DNA of 64,000 nucleotides from Paenibacillus sp. FSL H7-0326 (GTDB taxonomy: Bacteria; Bacillota; Bacilli; Paenibacillales; Paenibacillaceae). Under the pieces are notes generated by a model, which saw only the letters and a list, made by a program, of their open reading frames with translations, ran no database searches and was not told where the DNA came from. The position numbers were made by a program, and so were the translations under genes. The DNA lies in NCBI RefSeq assembly GCF_001955535.1, contig NZ_MPVN01000006.1, forward strand, positions 1 through 64,000, written 5' to 3'. This document shows positions 8,030 through 16,708 of the stretch, piece after piece (position 1 is the first letter of the stretch; every line of letters begins with the position of its first letter).

Positions 8030-9568
8030 ATGAAAAAAAGAACATTCGCCATGCTCAGTCTATTAACGTCATTCAGTATGGTCCTATCTGCCTGTGGGGA
8101 CGGAGGAGAGAGCAGCTCAGGTAATTCCAGCGAACCTGGGGCGTCACAAGGCGGGGAGAAAGCATCCAGTCAACCGGCAGAGATTACGATTATGCTTCCT
8201 CTAAATACAGCCGAAACCCCACCGGATACGATTAAAAATGAAGTGGAGAAGCTGACAAATACGAAGCTGACGTATCAATTTTTTCCGGCGGACACATACG
8301 AAGAGAAATTAAATACCTCCTTTGCGACAGGCTCACTGCCGGATGTAACTTACTTGAAGAATCAGGCCACCTTCATTCAAATGAAGGAAGCCATTCGTGA
8401 CGGACAGTTCTGGGAAATAGGACCTTACTTAAGCGAATTTGAAAACTTAAATAAACTGAAGCCGCTCATTCTTGAGAACACAAAGGTGGATGGAAAACTT
8501 TATTCACTATATATCGGTAGGCCACTAGCAAGGCAGGGACTCATCTATCGTAAGGATTGGGCAGATAAGCTGGGCATTGAAGCACCAACCAATGTGGATG
8601 AATTCTACACTATGTTGAAAGCGTTTAAAGAGCAGGATCCGGACGGAGATGGACAGGACAATACAATTGGACTGACGGACCGAAATGACCTGGTATATGG
8701 CGCATTCAAGACCGTTGCTTCCTGGTACAAGGTTCCGAATAACTGGGGGGAGAAGGACGGACAGCTCCAGCCGGATTTCACTTTTCCTGAGTATATGGAA
8801 ACCCTCGATTTCTTCAAGAAGCTTCATCAAGAAGGGTTAATCAATCAGGATTTTGCGGCTACGAGTAAAACGGATCAGGTTAACTTGTTCACGAGCGGCA
8901 AGGCAGGAGCTTATGTCGGGGCAATGTCGGATATTAATTCCCTGCACAAGGATCTGATCAAGAATGCGCCGGATGCTGTACTGGATGTGGAGAGCATGAT
9001 TGCTGGACCTACAGGAGAAGCGTCAACCTGGGCAATTCCTGGATATAACAATGTCATTCTGTTCCCAACTTCCGCGATCAAGGATGAAGCAGAGCTGAAG
9101 CAGGTGCTAGCCTTCTTTGACAAGATGATGACTCCTGAAGTGGCCAATCTGATGTACTGGGGGCAGGAGGGCGTACATTATACCGTTGAGGACGGTAAGG
9201 CCAAAGCGTCGGAGGATCAGGAAAAAACCGAACGTGAAGTGAAGGGTTACAAAGACAGTGTTATCGGGGAACCAGAAACCAATGGAATGTACGAAGGGTA
9301 TCATGATCTGCCAGGCAGAATCCATGCAGAAGAGCTGACGGTAGCGAACGAGGAGATTGCCGTTCATGATCCTACTGCAGCGCTTGATTCTGAGACTTAT
9401 ACAACCAAAGGTGTTGAGCTGCAGACGATCATTACGGATGCGACTTACAAATATATTTATGGAACCTTAGATCAAGCAGGATTTGAAGCTGCTGTAGCGC
9501 AGTGGAAGAAGCAGGGCGGGGAGCAGATTATTCAAGAATTTAACGAAGCATACGCAGCCAAAAAGTAA
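8030..9568 (+). CDS. extracellular solute-binding lipoprotein (LplA-like), paralogue 2
   Basis: Sugar ABC transporter binding lipoprotein, 512 residues. The signal peptide MKKRTFAMLSLL ends in lipobox LSAC. A serine/glycine-rich linker (about residues 25-47) precedes the type 1 solute-binding fold. It is a clear paralogue of the upstream protein but is the one co-directional with the LplB/LplC permease genes (119 bp upstream of them), so it is the likely main receptor. GGAGGT at 8014-8019 fits ATG 8030 better than ATG 8012 or 8021. The family takes up oligosaccharides or uronic-acid sugars; the exact ligand is unknown. Confidence 0.9.
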   Translation: MKKRTFAMLSLLTSFSMVLSACGDGGESSSGNSSEPGASQGGEKASSQPAEITIMLPLNTAETPPDTIKNEVEKLTNTKLTYQFFPADTYEEKLNTSFATGSLPDVTYLKNQATFIQMKEAIRDGQFWEIGPYLSEFENLNKLKPLILENTKVDGKLYSLYIGRPLARQGLIYRKDWADKLGIEAPTNVDEFYTMLKAFKEQDPDGDGQDNTIGLTDRNDLVYGAFKTVASWYKVPNNWGEKDGQLQPDFTFPEYMETLDFFKKLHQEGLINQDFAATSKTDQVNLFTSGKAGAYVGAMSDINSLHKDLIKNAPDAVLDVESMIAGPTGEASTWAIPGYNNVILFPTSAIKDEAELKQVLAFFDKMMTPEVANLMYWGQEGVHYTVEDGKAKASEDQEKTEREVKGYKDSVIGEPETNGMYEGYHDLPGRIHAEELTVANEEIAVHDPTAALDSETYTTKGVELQTIITDATYKYIYGTLDQAGFEAAVAQWKKQGGEQIIQEFNEAYAAKK

Positions 9569-9687
9569 CGATACGGTTCTTTGAGTTAGTAGTTATCAAA
9601 GCCTAAGTAACACCAAAACATCCGAATAATGTTACATCCAGACGTTTCTAGTGCCGCCGGACATACCGGATAGAAAGGGAGAGAGCC

Positions 9688-10635
9688 ATGCAGGAAATCG
9701 CCGTTCCATCTGCAACAACGCGTAAAAAGGAGAGCAGGCTGCGTAAAAGAATTTGGAAAAATAAATGGATTTACGTCATGCTGCTCCCAGGTATTCTCTA
9801 TTTTATGATCTTTAAATATTTACCGATGTATGGACTTGTCATTTCATTCCAGGACTATAAGCCGTTCAAGGGGATACTTGGCAGCGAATGGGTAGGATTT
9901 GAGCACTTTGCCCGATTGTTCAATGAGCCGGATTTTCTAAACATACTCACGAATACACTCATCCTGTTCGGGTTAAATCTGCTCTTCTACTTTCCAGTGC
10001 CGATCATTCTTGCCCTTATGCTGAACGAGGTGAGGAACTCCTTCTTCAAGAAGACATTCCAAACCCTCGTGTATCTGCCGCATTTCATGTCCTGGGTTAT
10101 TATCGTGTCGATTGGCTATGTCATGCTGACGATGGACGGCGGGATTGTGAATGAGCTGCTCGTATTTTTTGGCTTCGAGAAAATCAATTTCTTGCTCAGC
10201 ACAGAGTGGTTCAGGCCAACGTATATCATTCAGGTAATCTGGCGTGAGGCAGGCTGGGGAACGATCGTTTACCTTGCTGCCATTGCCTCTGTTGACCCTC
10301 AGCTATATGAAGCGGCGAGAATGGACGGAGCGAATCGGCTGCGTCAAATATGGCATATCACCCTTCCTGCCATTCGCAGTGTCATCATTATTCTGCTCAT
10401 TCTAAAGATCGGTGATGTGCTGGAGCTTGGCTTCGAGCATGTATATCTCCTGCTGAACTCGATGAACCGGGAGGTTGCAGAGATTATTGATACTTATGTC
10501 TATACTGCTGCGATGAAGCAGGGGCAATTCAGCTATAGTACAGCGATTGGCTTCTTTAAATCCTTTGTCGGATTGATTCTTGTCATGATTGCCAATAAGC
10601 TGGCCAAAAAAATGGGTGAAGAGGGCGTTTACTAA
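9688..10635 (+). CDS. sugar ABC transporter permease, LplB/YteP type
   Basis: Inner-membrane permease of the CUT1 carbohydrate family, 315 residues with six hydrophobic segments. The N-terminal YVMLLPGILYFMIFKYLPMYG block is typical of LplB, and the EAA coupling loop is seen as YEAARMDGANRLRQIWHITL. It is encoded next to the LplC partner (23 bp apart). Its ribosome site is GGGAGAGAG. As usual for this subgroup there is no ATPase gene in the cluster; a shared MsmK-type ATPase encoded elsewhere is expected. Confidence 0.93.
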   Translation: MQEIAVPSATTRKKESRLRKRIWKNKWIYVMLLPGILYFMIFKYLPMYGLVISFQDYKPFKGILGSEWVGFEHFARLFNEPDFLNILTNTLILFGLNLLFYFPVPIILALMLNEVRNSFFKKTFQTLVYLPHFMSWVIIVSIGYVMLTMDGGIVNELLVFFGFEKINFLLSTEWFRPTYIIQVIWREAGWGTIVYLAAIASVDPQLYEAARMDGANRLRQIWHITLPAIRSVIIILLILKIGDVLELGFEHVYLLLNSMNREVAEIIDTYVYTAAMKQGQFSYSTAIGFFKSFVGLILVMIANKLAKKMGEEGVY

Positions 10636-10657
10636 TCTCGTCGGGAGGAGAGAGAAA

Positions 10658-11533
10658 ATGGTTGAAGACAGAACGCTGGGCGGAAAAATGTTCTCGTATG
10701 TGAACTTTATTCTGCTTGCTGTCATAGCACTGGTTACTGTATTGCCATTTGTGCATGTGGTTGCTGGTTCATTCACGACAAGTGCTGAGATGGCAGCCAA
10801 GAAGTTTGTGCTCATCCCGACAGATTGGAGTCTGGATGCCTACAAGTTTATATTCTCAACAAATACGATCTTTCGAGCGATGCTGGTATCGATTGGGGTT
10901 ACCGTCATTGGCACATTGTTCAGCATGCTGATTACATCATTGATGGCATATGGACTCTCCAGACGGGATCTGGATGGACGCAAGGTTATCATGTTTATGG
11001 TCGTTTTTACAATGCTGTTCAGCGGAGGCATGATTCCTACGTTTCTCGTTGTGAAGGAGCTTGGATTAATTGATACGTATGCGGCACTGATCCTGCCAAG
11101 CGCCATAAGTGCCTTTAATATGATCATTCTTAAAAATTTCTTTCAGAACATTCCGGAGGGCTTGGAGGAATCGGCGAAGATCGACGGATCGAATGATTTT
11201 GGAATTCTGTTCCGTATCGTGCTTCCGCTGTCCATGCCGGCCATTGCAACCATCTCACTGTTCTATGCGGTTACGTATTGGAATACCTATATGAGCGCCA
11301 TCCTTTATTTAAATGAGAGTAAAATGTGGCCAATCCAGGTGTTGCTGCGTCAAATCGTGGTACTCGCAAGCGGTATGGACTACAGCTCAGAGCTGGATTC
11401 CTCCGTTCCACCGCCCGACCAGGCAGTGAAGATGGCGGTAATTGTGGTAGCAACACTGCCGATCCTGCTGGTTTATCCATTCTTGCAGAAGCATTTCGCG
11501 AAGGGTGCGATGCTGGGTTCAATTAAGGGCTGA
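10658..11533 (+). CDS. sugar ABC transporter permease, LplC/YtcP type
   Basis: Second permease subunit, 291 residues with six membrane segments. The EAA loop reads EESAKIDGSNDFGILFRIVL and the protein ends in the FAKGAMLGSIKG tail characteristic of LplC/YtcP proteins. The reading frame extends upstream into the lplB-type gene, but GGGAGGAG directly precedes ATG 10658, so the genes do not overlap. A terminator follows. Confidence 0.93.
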   Translation: MVEDRTLGGKMFSYVNFILLAVIALVTVLPFVHVVAGSFTTSAEMAAKKFVLIPTDWSLDAYKFIFSTNTIFRAMLVSIGVTVIGTLFSMLITSLMAYGLSRRDLDGRKVIMFMVVFTMLFSGGMIPTFLVVKELGLIDTYAALILPSAISAFNMIILKNFFQNIPEGLEESAKIDGSNDFGILFRIVLPLSMPAIATISLFYAVTYWNTYMSAILYLNESKMWPIQVLLRQIVVLASGMDYSSELDSSVPPPDQAVKMAVIVVATLPILLVYPFLQKHFAKGAMLGSIKG

Positions 11534-11574
11534 GCCAGCTGTTCGAAATTTTGGTTATCAAAATGTGAGTCATT

Positions 11575-11605
11575 CCGCTCCTCTTCACCAGAGGGGCGGT
11601 TTTTG
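11575..11605 (+). terminator. intrinsic terminator of the sugar-uptake operon
   Basis: CCGCTCCTCT pairs with AGAGGGGCGG around a five-base loop, followed by TTTTTG. Confidence 0.9.
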
Positions 11606-11655
11606 TATTGTATTTTATGCTTACGATAATGTCTGTACTTATAAGGTCTTGGCTC

Positions 11656-11728
11656 ATCCCCGACCAGAGTCTAGGTTAAAAAACCGTCCCCGGTCCGTTT
11701 TGAAAAGAAGTAAATTCTCCTAAAATAA
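11656..11728 (+). promoter_or_regulatory. putative promoter/LiaR operator region of the lia operon
   Basis: The region holds short palindromic elements (GACCAGAGTC at 11662-11671; CCCCGGTCCG nearby), then TTGAAA at 11700-11705 and TAAAAT at 11721-11726 (15-bp spacer, short). An activator-dependent weak promoter with LiaR boxes just upstream of the -35 would look like this, but the match to a LiaR consensus is only approximate. The remaining leader up to 11800 is A-rich and almost free of T, with ACACGAAG twice. Confidence 0.35.
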
Positions 11729-11819
11729 AGTCATAAGGAACACGAAGTAAAAACAAGAAACAAAACACGAAGCAAATCGTAAAGAAGAAAGACAAACAAG
11801 AAGGCGGTGATAACAACAT

Positions 11820-12143
11820 ATGAGATACAGTAAAGGTAAAAGCTTAGCGATCATCCTGATCGTCGTGGGAGCCTTGATGCTATTCGGAGGGTTTCTTCCC
11901 TTCCTTGGAGCAGTGACTAGAGAAATTATGGGTTATCTGGTTCCAATCGCGATGATCGCTCTTGGATACTACGGTGTCAAGAGAGGAAACACCTTAATCG
12001 GTTACATCATTCTAGTCATTGGTGTGCTGGTTCTGATCAGCAAGCTGGCATGGTTAATCGGACCCCTCATTGCAATCGGGTTGATCGTATTTGGGATTTA
12101 CATGCTGAAGGACAAAAGCAATCACAGCAGCAGACGTTACTAA
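11820..12143 (+). CDS. LiaI-like small membrane protein
   Basis: Membrane protein of 107 residues with three or four hydrophobic segments (about 8-30, 37-52, 58-75, 79-95) and a short charged C-terminus. By position, as first gene of an operon with two PspA-family genes, it resembles LiaI. In B. subtilis LiaI is the membrane anchor that recruits the PspA homologue LiaH to damaged membrane sites. Sequence similarity alone would only say small membrane protein, so the assignment rests mainly on context. The ribosome site is AAGGCGGTGAT. Confidence 0.7.
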   Translation: MRYSKGKSLAIILIVVGALMLFGGFLPFLGAVTREIMGYLVPIAMIALGYYGVKRGNTLIGYIILVIGVLVLISKLAWLIGPLIAIGLIVFGIYMLKDKSNHSSRRY

Positions 12144-12180
12144 TTAAATTTAACAGTTGGAAAGGGAGGTCAGATCAAGA

Positions 12181-12852
12181 ATGGGCGTATTTCGTCGAAT
12201 GCGGGATATCACCGCAGCCACCATTAATGAACATCTGGAACAAAGTCAAGATCCTGTCAAGCTGATCGATCAATTTCTAATGGATACACGAAATGAGATT
12301 GGAGAGGTTGAGAAGCTTCACCAGCAATATTCGAGACATACCAGACAATTAAAGCAGCAGGTAGATGAGGCTTCAGCCATGATTGCGAAGAGAGAAGAGC
12401 AGGCTCTGCTGGCACTCAAGGCAGAGGAAGATCATCTGGCCAAGCTGGCATTGCAGGAAAAAATGCTCTACGAAGAAAAGTACAAACAATATATCGAACT
12501 GTACGATCAAAGCAGAGATGCACTGACAGAGCTTGAGGAGCAGTTAGACCATCTGAAGACTGAATATCAAGCAGTGTACAGCAAGCGTCAATATTACTAT
12601 GCAAGAATGCAGACGATACAGCTGCAGCAGCGTATGAATGAACGCTCTGGCCAATATGGCGGAAGACATGTTCCGGGAATGTTCAATCGTCTCGAGGACC
12701 GGGTGTCGGATCTTGAGTACGAGGCGAGAAGTCTTCGGGATCTGCGCCGCGGCGAGCAGACAAGAGAATCCAGCCAGTATTCCGTATCGGATCTCTTGGA
12801 ACGAGAGATGGCGAAGCTCAAGAAGAAGCTGGAAAACGGAGGAAAGGAGTAA
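12181..12852 (+). CDS. PspA/IM30 family protein, paralogue 1 (LiaH-like)
   Basis: Phage-shock-type peripheral membrane protein of 223 residues, predicted to be mostly long alpha helices (coiled coil about 25-150). It starts with the family signature MGVFRRMRDITAATINEHLE and the DPVKLIDQFL helix 1 motif. These proteins form ESCRT-III-like rings that protect membranes. AGGGAGG precedes ATG 12181; a TTG at 12157 is the only longer alternative. It lies 37 bp after the LiaI-like gene and 4 bp before the PspC gene. It is clearly diverged from the second PspA encoded 460 bp downstream. Confidence 0.9.
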   Translation: MGVFRRMRDITAATINEHLEQSQDPVKLIDQFLMDTRNEIGEVEKLHQQYSRHTRQLKQQVDEASAMIAKREEQALLALKAEEDHLAKLALQEKMLYEEKYKQYIELYDQSRDALTELEEQLDHLKTEYQAVYSKRQYYYARMQTIQLQQRMNERSGQYGGRHVPGMFNRLEDRVSDLEYEARSLRDLRRGEQTRESSQYSVSDLLEREMAKLKKKLENGGKE

Positions 12853-12856
12853 TTAG

Positions 12857-13315
12857 ATGAGTAAATTATATCGATCAAGACGCGACAAGATGGTAACCGG
12901 GCTACTCGGCGGGCTATCCGAAACACTCGGCATAGACTCCACACTAGCAAGACTGATATTCGTAGTCAGCATCTTTTTCACAGGCGGCGTAATGATCTTC
13001 CTCTACTTCATTGCTGCGCTTGTTATACCTAAGGAATATATACCACCTTATGACCCTTATGGTCCAGGGCCGGGTCCAGGTGCAGGTGGATATTATGGAA
13101 AAGGCAATGAATATGCGAACCAAGGCGGGTTTGCTTCTTATAGAGAACCGCAGAGAGACCGATTCAGCGGCAATCGTTATCAGAGTTCAAACGCTTATGA
13201 GCCCAAACAGGATGATCTCGACTCCATGATGGGTGATATTGAGAAAAAGGCATTAAAGAAAGAAGTAGAAGAGCTGCGCCAAAAACTATCGAAGTATGAG
13301 AAGGGAGATTTATAA
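12857..13315 (+). CDS. PspC-domain membrane protein
   Basis: Protein of 152 residues with an N-terminal PspC domain (about 1-62): the [19 protein letters not shown] motif, then [12 protein letters not shown] and a membrane helix ending AALVIPKE. A glycine/proline/tyrosine-rich linker follows (65-110), then a charged helical tail (130-152). PspC proteins sense or transmit membrane stress together with PspA. AAGGAG precedes the start. The gene sits between two PspA paralogues, overlapping the second one's ribosome site. Confidence 0.92.
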   Translation: MSKLYRSRRDKMVTGLLGGLSETLGIDSTLARLIFVVSIFFTGGVMIFLYFIAALVIPKEYIPPYDPYGPGPGPGAGGYYGKGNEYANQGGFASYREPQRDRFSGNRYQSSNAYEPKQDDLDSMMGDIEKKALKKEVEELRQKLSKYEKGDL

Positions 13316-13316
13316 A

Positions 13317-14012
13317 ATGGGAGTATTTAAAAGAATTAAAGATATGACAAAAGCATCGGTGAATGAAGTTCTGGACAAAGTAGAAGATCCGATTGTAATG
13401 CTGAACCAATATATTCGTGATATGGAAGCAGAAATTCGTGAGGCAGAAGTTACTGTCGCGAAGCAAATGGCGAATGAGCGCCGGATGAAGCATCGTTTGG
13501 AAGAAGCGGAACGTCTTGGTGTACAGCGTGAATCGCAGGCTGAGGCAGCACTTGTTAACGGGCAGGAGGAAGTCGCACGCAAGCTTCTTGAAGAGAAGAT
13601 CTACTATGATCAAAAGGCAGAGGAGTATAAGAACTTCCATGTGGAAGCAGAGACTCAAGCAAAAGAGCTTGTGCAGCAGCTTCATGACATGAAGGATGAG
13701 TTCTACAAAATGCGTAACAAACGCAATGAGCTAGTATCCCGTGCACAAATGGCCAAAGCCAAAAAGCAAATGAACCAAATCAACAGTGTTCACACGATCG
13801 AAAGCGGCAATGCATCTCTTGGATTCCATCGTATGGAAGAGAAAATTATGCAGCTTGAAGCGGAAGCAGATGTCATGCGTGCTCCATACCGAAGCAGCTA
13901 CACGAATAATCCGGTAGAAACGGAGAAACAATTCAAAGTAAATGAGCAGCTGGAAGCATTGAAGAGCAAGCTGAACGGCAAAGCCTCTTCTGAAGATGCG
14001 CCTAAAGAATAA
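13317..14012 (+). CDS. PspA/IM30 family protein, paralogue 2
   Basis: Second PspA-family protein, 231 residues, with signature [20 protein letters not shown], the [17 protein letters not shown] helix, and a long coiled coil rich in E, K and Q (30-150). ATG 13317 follows AAGGGAG and lies one base after the PspC stop codon, so translation is probably coupled. It is closer to classical PspA/LiaH than paralogue 1 by its regular helix 1 motif. A terminator closes the first lia unit behind it. Confidence 0.92.
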   Translation: MGVFKRIKDMTKASVNEVLDKVEDPIVMLNQYIRDMEAEIREAEVTVAKQMANERRMKHRLEEAERLGVQRESQAEAALVNGQEEVARKLLEEKIYYDQKAEEYKNFHVEAETQAKELVQQLHDMKDEFYKMRNKRNELVSRAQMAKAKKQMNQINSVHTIESGNASLGFHRMEEKIMQLEAEADVMRAPYRSSYTNNPVETEKQFKVNEQLEALKSKLNGKASSEDAPKE

Positions 14013-14075
14013 GCTATTCAAGTCAGCATGAAGTTATGATAGAATCAAGCAGTGGTTTAAACTAGGTTGAATAGA

Positions 14076-14113
14076 GCCATACGGGAGCGATATTGTTCCG
14101 TATGGCCTTTTTT
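14076..14113 (+). terminator. intrinsic terminator between the lia effector and signalling genes
   Basis: GCCATACGG pairs with CCGTATGGC, followed by a six-T run. It separates liaI-pspA-pspC-pspA from liaFSR, possibly allowing strong induction of the effectors with low basal expression of the sensors. Confidence 0.88.
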
Positions 14114-14212
14114 AAGATCATAGGCCGGCTTTAATGGCAGTAGTGCGATTCGAATTTATCCAAATACATATCGGCCAGTGTGGTCGAAAATTGACATGAG
14201 GGGGTGCGACAG

Positions 14213-14860
14213 ATGAGTAACAAAAAGCAGTTTTTTGCAATACTGGCGATAGGGATCGGTCTGCTGATGCTGCTTGGAGATTTTATCAGCTTCTTTACGA
14301 TTGTCGCACTTCTCTTATTGATTTATGGTTACTTCAAATTCCAATCGGGCAATGCCAAAAAAGGACGCACATATCTGGGAGTCGGCGCAGCCATTCTCAT
14401 TCTTGATAATTTGATCTTTGTTGTCGGTGTAACCCTGATTTCACTTGGCGTGTTCTATTGGAAGGGGCGTAAAGTCCAGCCGAGAGAAGGCTACATCATC
14501 AATCAAAATTTTATGTCCAATTTTGCTTGGGATGAGGAGCCATGGATGCTCAGAAACACATCGATCTGGCATGTCATCGGTGAAGTGGATGCTGACTTAT
14601 CGCTGGCTATTCCGGAGACGAAGGAGACCGTTGTTTATCTGCAGGGAGTGATGGGAGATATTGATTTATCGATCCCAGAGGATTATGGTGTAGAGATCGA
14701 AGCATTTATACTACTAGGCAAGCAGCAGTTCGGGAATGATCAAAAAGGCGGAGCAATGAATCGGCTTGTTTATCGGACTCCGGGCTATGAGAACAGTGAA
14801 TATAAAGTGAAGTTTGTCATTTCCTATTTAATTGGCGACCTAAACGTACGATTAACGTAA
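14213..14860 (+). CDS. liaF: LiaF-like cell-wall stress regulator
   Basis: Membrane protein of 215 residues with four hydrophobic segments in the first 100 residues and a soluble C-terminal LiaF domain (about 115-215; DADLSLAIPETKETVVYLQGVMGDIDLSIP region, a repeated beta structure). LiaF inhibits the LiaS kinase in the absence of envelope stress. GAGGGGG upstream supports ATG 14213 rather than GTG 14204. It is immediately followed by the kinase and regulator genes, giving the conserved liaF-liaS-liaR order. Confidence 0.88.
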   Translation: MSNKKQFFAILAIGIGLLMLLGDFISFFTIVALLLLIYGYFKFQSGNAKKGRTYLGVGAAILILDNLIFVVGVTLISLGVFYWKGRKVQPREGYIINQNFMSNFAWDEEPWMLRNTSIWHVIGEVDADLSLAIPETKETVVYLQGVMGDIDLSIPEDYGVEIEAFILLGKQQFGNDQKGGAMNRLVYRTPGYENSEYKVKFVISYLIGDLNVRLT

Positions 14861-14886
14861 TACTCAACAGGAGGGAGGACTCCCTT

Positions 14887-15939
14887 ATGCAATCCAATAA
14901 AACAAAAAATATGGTCACGCGTAGTATGGGACAGAGCATATTGCTTGCACTGGTGCTAGGCTTGGTTACCTTTTATATATTTTACTCCTATGGATACTTA
15001 ATGCCGTTTGATGAGTGGGATCATTGGTTTCAGGCTGGAGCCACCCTTGTATTACTGTTGATTGGACTCGGTGCGATTTATGGGTTCTTCCAAATGTACA
15101 GAACCAAGGTGCAACTAGAGAGACTGCGGGAAACCTTACTGCAATGGGAGAAAGGAAGCGTAACGAGGGCTGTGCCGGAGCTTGGTTATGATGAAGTCGG
15201 ACGAATTGGAGAACAGTTGGGCCGGATCAGCAAGAAGTGGGAGGAGCAGGTCACCTCGCTTCAGCGCCTCTCCACGCATAATGCTCAGTTAGCTGAACAA
15301 GCAAGAGTGTCTGCCATTGTAGAAGAAAGGCAGCGTTTAGCCAGAGAGCTGCATGATGCTGTGTCCCAGCAGCTATTCGCCATATCCATGACAGCTACAG
15401 CGGTAGGACGTACGCTGGAGAAGGATTTTGACAGAGCACAGCGACAGGTGGCGTTGATCGAGGAAATGGCTTCTGTTGCCCAATCGGAGATGAGGGCATT
15501 GCTGCTGCATTTGCGTCCCGTATATCTGGAGGGCAAGCATCTTGAACAAGGACTTAAGGAACTTGTGAGAGAGCTTCAGTCCAAGGTGCCGATGGAAATT
15601 TCGCTTGAGATGGATGAAGGCATTCAGCTGGTAAAAGGGATAGAGAATCATCTATTTCGTATTATTCAGGAAGCCATGTCCAATGCCCTTCGGCATTCCA
15701 AGGCGGAAAGGATCGAGATTCGAATTCAACGCAAGGATAAAGCCATTCGGGTCATTATCCGGGATGATGGCGAGGGCTTTGAATTGGATGACAAGAAGCA
15801 GGCTTCGTACGGGTTGTCCAATATGCAGGAGCGTGTAAATGAAATTGGCGGCTCGATCGTATGGATTACGGCTCCAGGCAAAGGAACCCGAATCGAAATA
15901 ACGGTGCCGGTCATGGAGGAAGAAAGCGAGGGAGCATAG
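14887..15939 (+). CDS. liaS: sensor histidine kinase, LiaS-like
   Basis: NarL-type (HisKA_3) membrane kinase, 350 residues. Two transmembrane helices (about 16-36 and 50-70) flank a short external loop, the design of intramembrane-sensing kinases. A HAMP-like linker follows (72-125). The phospho-acceptor region RQRLARELHDAVSQQLF has His156. The ATPase domain shows NALRHSKA (N box), DDGEGF (G1) and GLSNMQERV (G2). The ribosome site is GGGAGGA. The stop codon is four bases before liaR. Confidence 0.93.
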   Translation: MQSNKTKNMVTRSMGQSILLALVLGLVTFYIFYSYGYLMPFDEWDHWFQAGATLVLLLIGLGAIYGFFQMYRTKVQLERLRETLLQWEKGSVTRAVPELGYDEVGRIGEQLGRISKKWEEQVTSLQRLSTHNAQLAEQARVSAIVEERQRLARELHDAVSQQLFAISMTATAVGRTLEKDFDRAQRQVALIEEMASVAQSEMRALLLHLRPVYLEGKHLEQGLKELVRELQSKVPMEISLEMDEGIQLVKGIENHLFRIIQEAMSNALRHSKAERIEIRIQRKDKAIRVIIRDDGEGFELDDKKQASYGLSNMQERVNEIGGSIVWITAPGKGTRIEITVPVMEEESEGA

Positions 15940-15943
15940 TATT

Positions 15944-16603
15944 ATGGAAGATGAAAGTATGGAAGTTGCCATTAAGGTTCTGCTGGTCGATGACCATGAG
16001 ATGGTGCGGATTGGGCTGGCGGCTGTGCTGGATACCGAGGATGGGATCGAGGTTGTTGGTGAAGCAGGGAGCGGAGAGGAAGGCATTCGTCTTGCTCAGG
16101 AGTACCATCCCGATGTCGTTCTAATGGATCTGGTGATGGAAGGAATGGATGGGATTGAAACGACCAAGCAGCTGTTAAAGATGCAGCCAGAATGCAAGGT
16201 TATCGTACTTACCAGCTATCTGGATGATGAGAAGATGTATCCCGTCATTGAAGCTGGAGCATTTAGCTACTTACTTAAAACTTCACGCGCTTCCGAGATT
16301 GCGGATGCGATCCGCGCTGCTGCCCGCGGTCAGTCTGTTCTAGAGTCTCAGGTAGCCTCCAAGATGATGAACCGCTTCCGCCAGCCGCAAGAGCAGGCCA
16401 AGGCACATGAAGGCCTCACTGAACGTGAGATGGATGTTCTAAGACTGCTCGCACAAGGCAAATCGAATCAGGATATTGCGGACACATTGATTATCGGGAT
16501 AAAAACGGTAAAGTTTCATGTGACGAACATTCTCGCGAAGCTGGGAGTCGATGATCGTACGCAAGCGGCGATTTACGCTTATAAGAATGGTCTGGCTGAG
16601 TGA
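15944..16603 (+). CDS. liaR: response regulator, LiaR-like (NarL/FixJ family)
   Basis: Two-domain regulator, 219 residues. The receiver domain (about 10-125) has the acidic pair DDH near 16-18, phospho-acceptor Asp62 (VVLMDLVMEG), a conserved Thr/Ser (VLTSY) and Lys (YLLKTS). The LuxR-type helix-turn-helix (about 155-215) reads LTEREMDVLRLLAQGKSNQD and KTVKFHVTNILAKLGV. It is expected to activate the lia effector promoter upstream of 11820. Its ribosome site GAGGGAG overlaps the end of liaS. Confidence 0.93.
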   Translation: MEDESMEVAIKVLLVDDHEMVRIGLAAVLDTEDGIEVVGEAGSGEEGIRLAQEYHPDVVLMDLVMEGMDGIETTKQLLKMQPECKVIVLTSYLDDEKMYPVIEAGAFSYLLKTSRASEIADAIRAAARGQSVLESQVASKMMNRFRQPQEQAKAHEGLTEREMDVLRLLAQGKSNQDIADTLIIGIKTVKFHVTNILAKLGVDDRTQAAIYAYKNGLAE

Positions 16604-16651
16604 CAAGGACAATTCTCAAATTTGAATTTATATAACTGTGCAGCACAATGT

Positions 16652-16690
16652 AAGGCCCCGAGACTCTGGATAGATGAGCCGGGGCCTTCT
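16652..16690 (+). terminator. probable terminator after liaR
   Basis: AAGGCCCC pairs with GGGGCCTT around a 21-base loop; the following sequence TCTATTAC is a weak U tract. It may serve both this operon and the convergent gene at 16709. Confidence 0.55.
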
Positions 16691-16708
16691 ATTACTTTAT
16701 AGAAAGAA

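Noticed and set aside
9688-10815. Overlap of the two LplB/LplC permease genes (frame open from 10589)
   Set aside because: GGGAGGAG directly before ATG 10658 shows the second gene starts after the first one stops.
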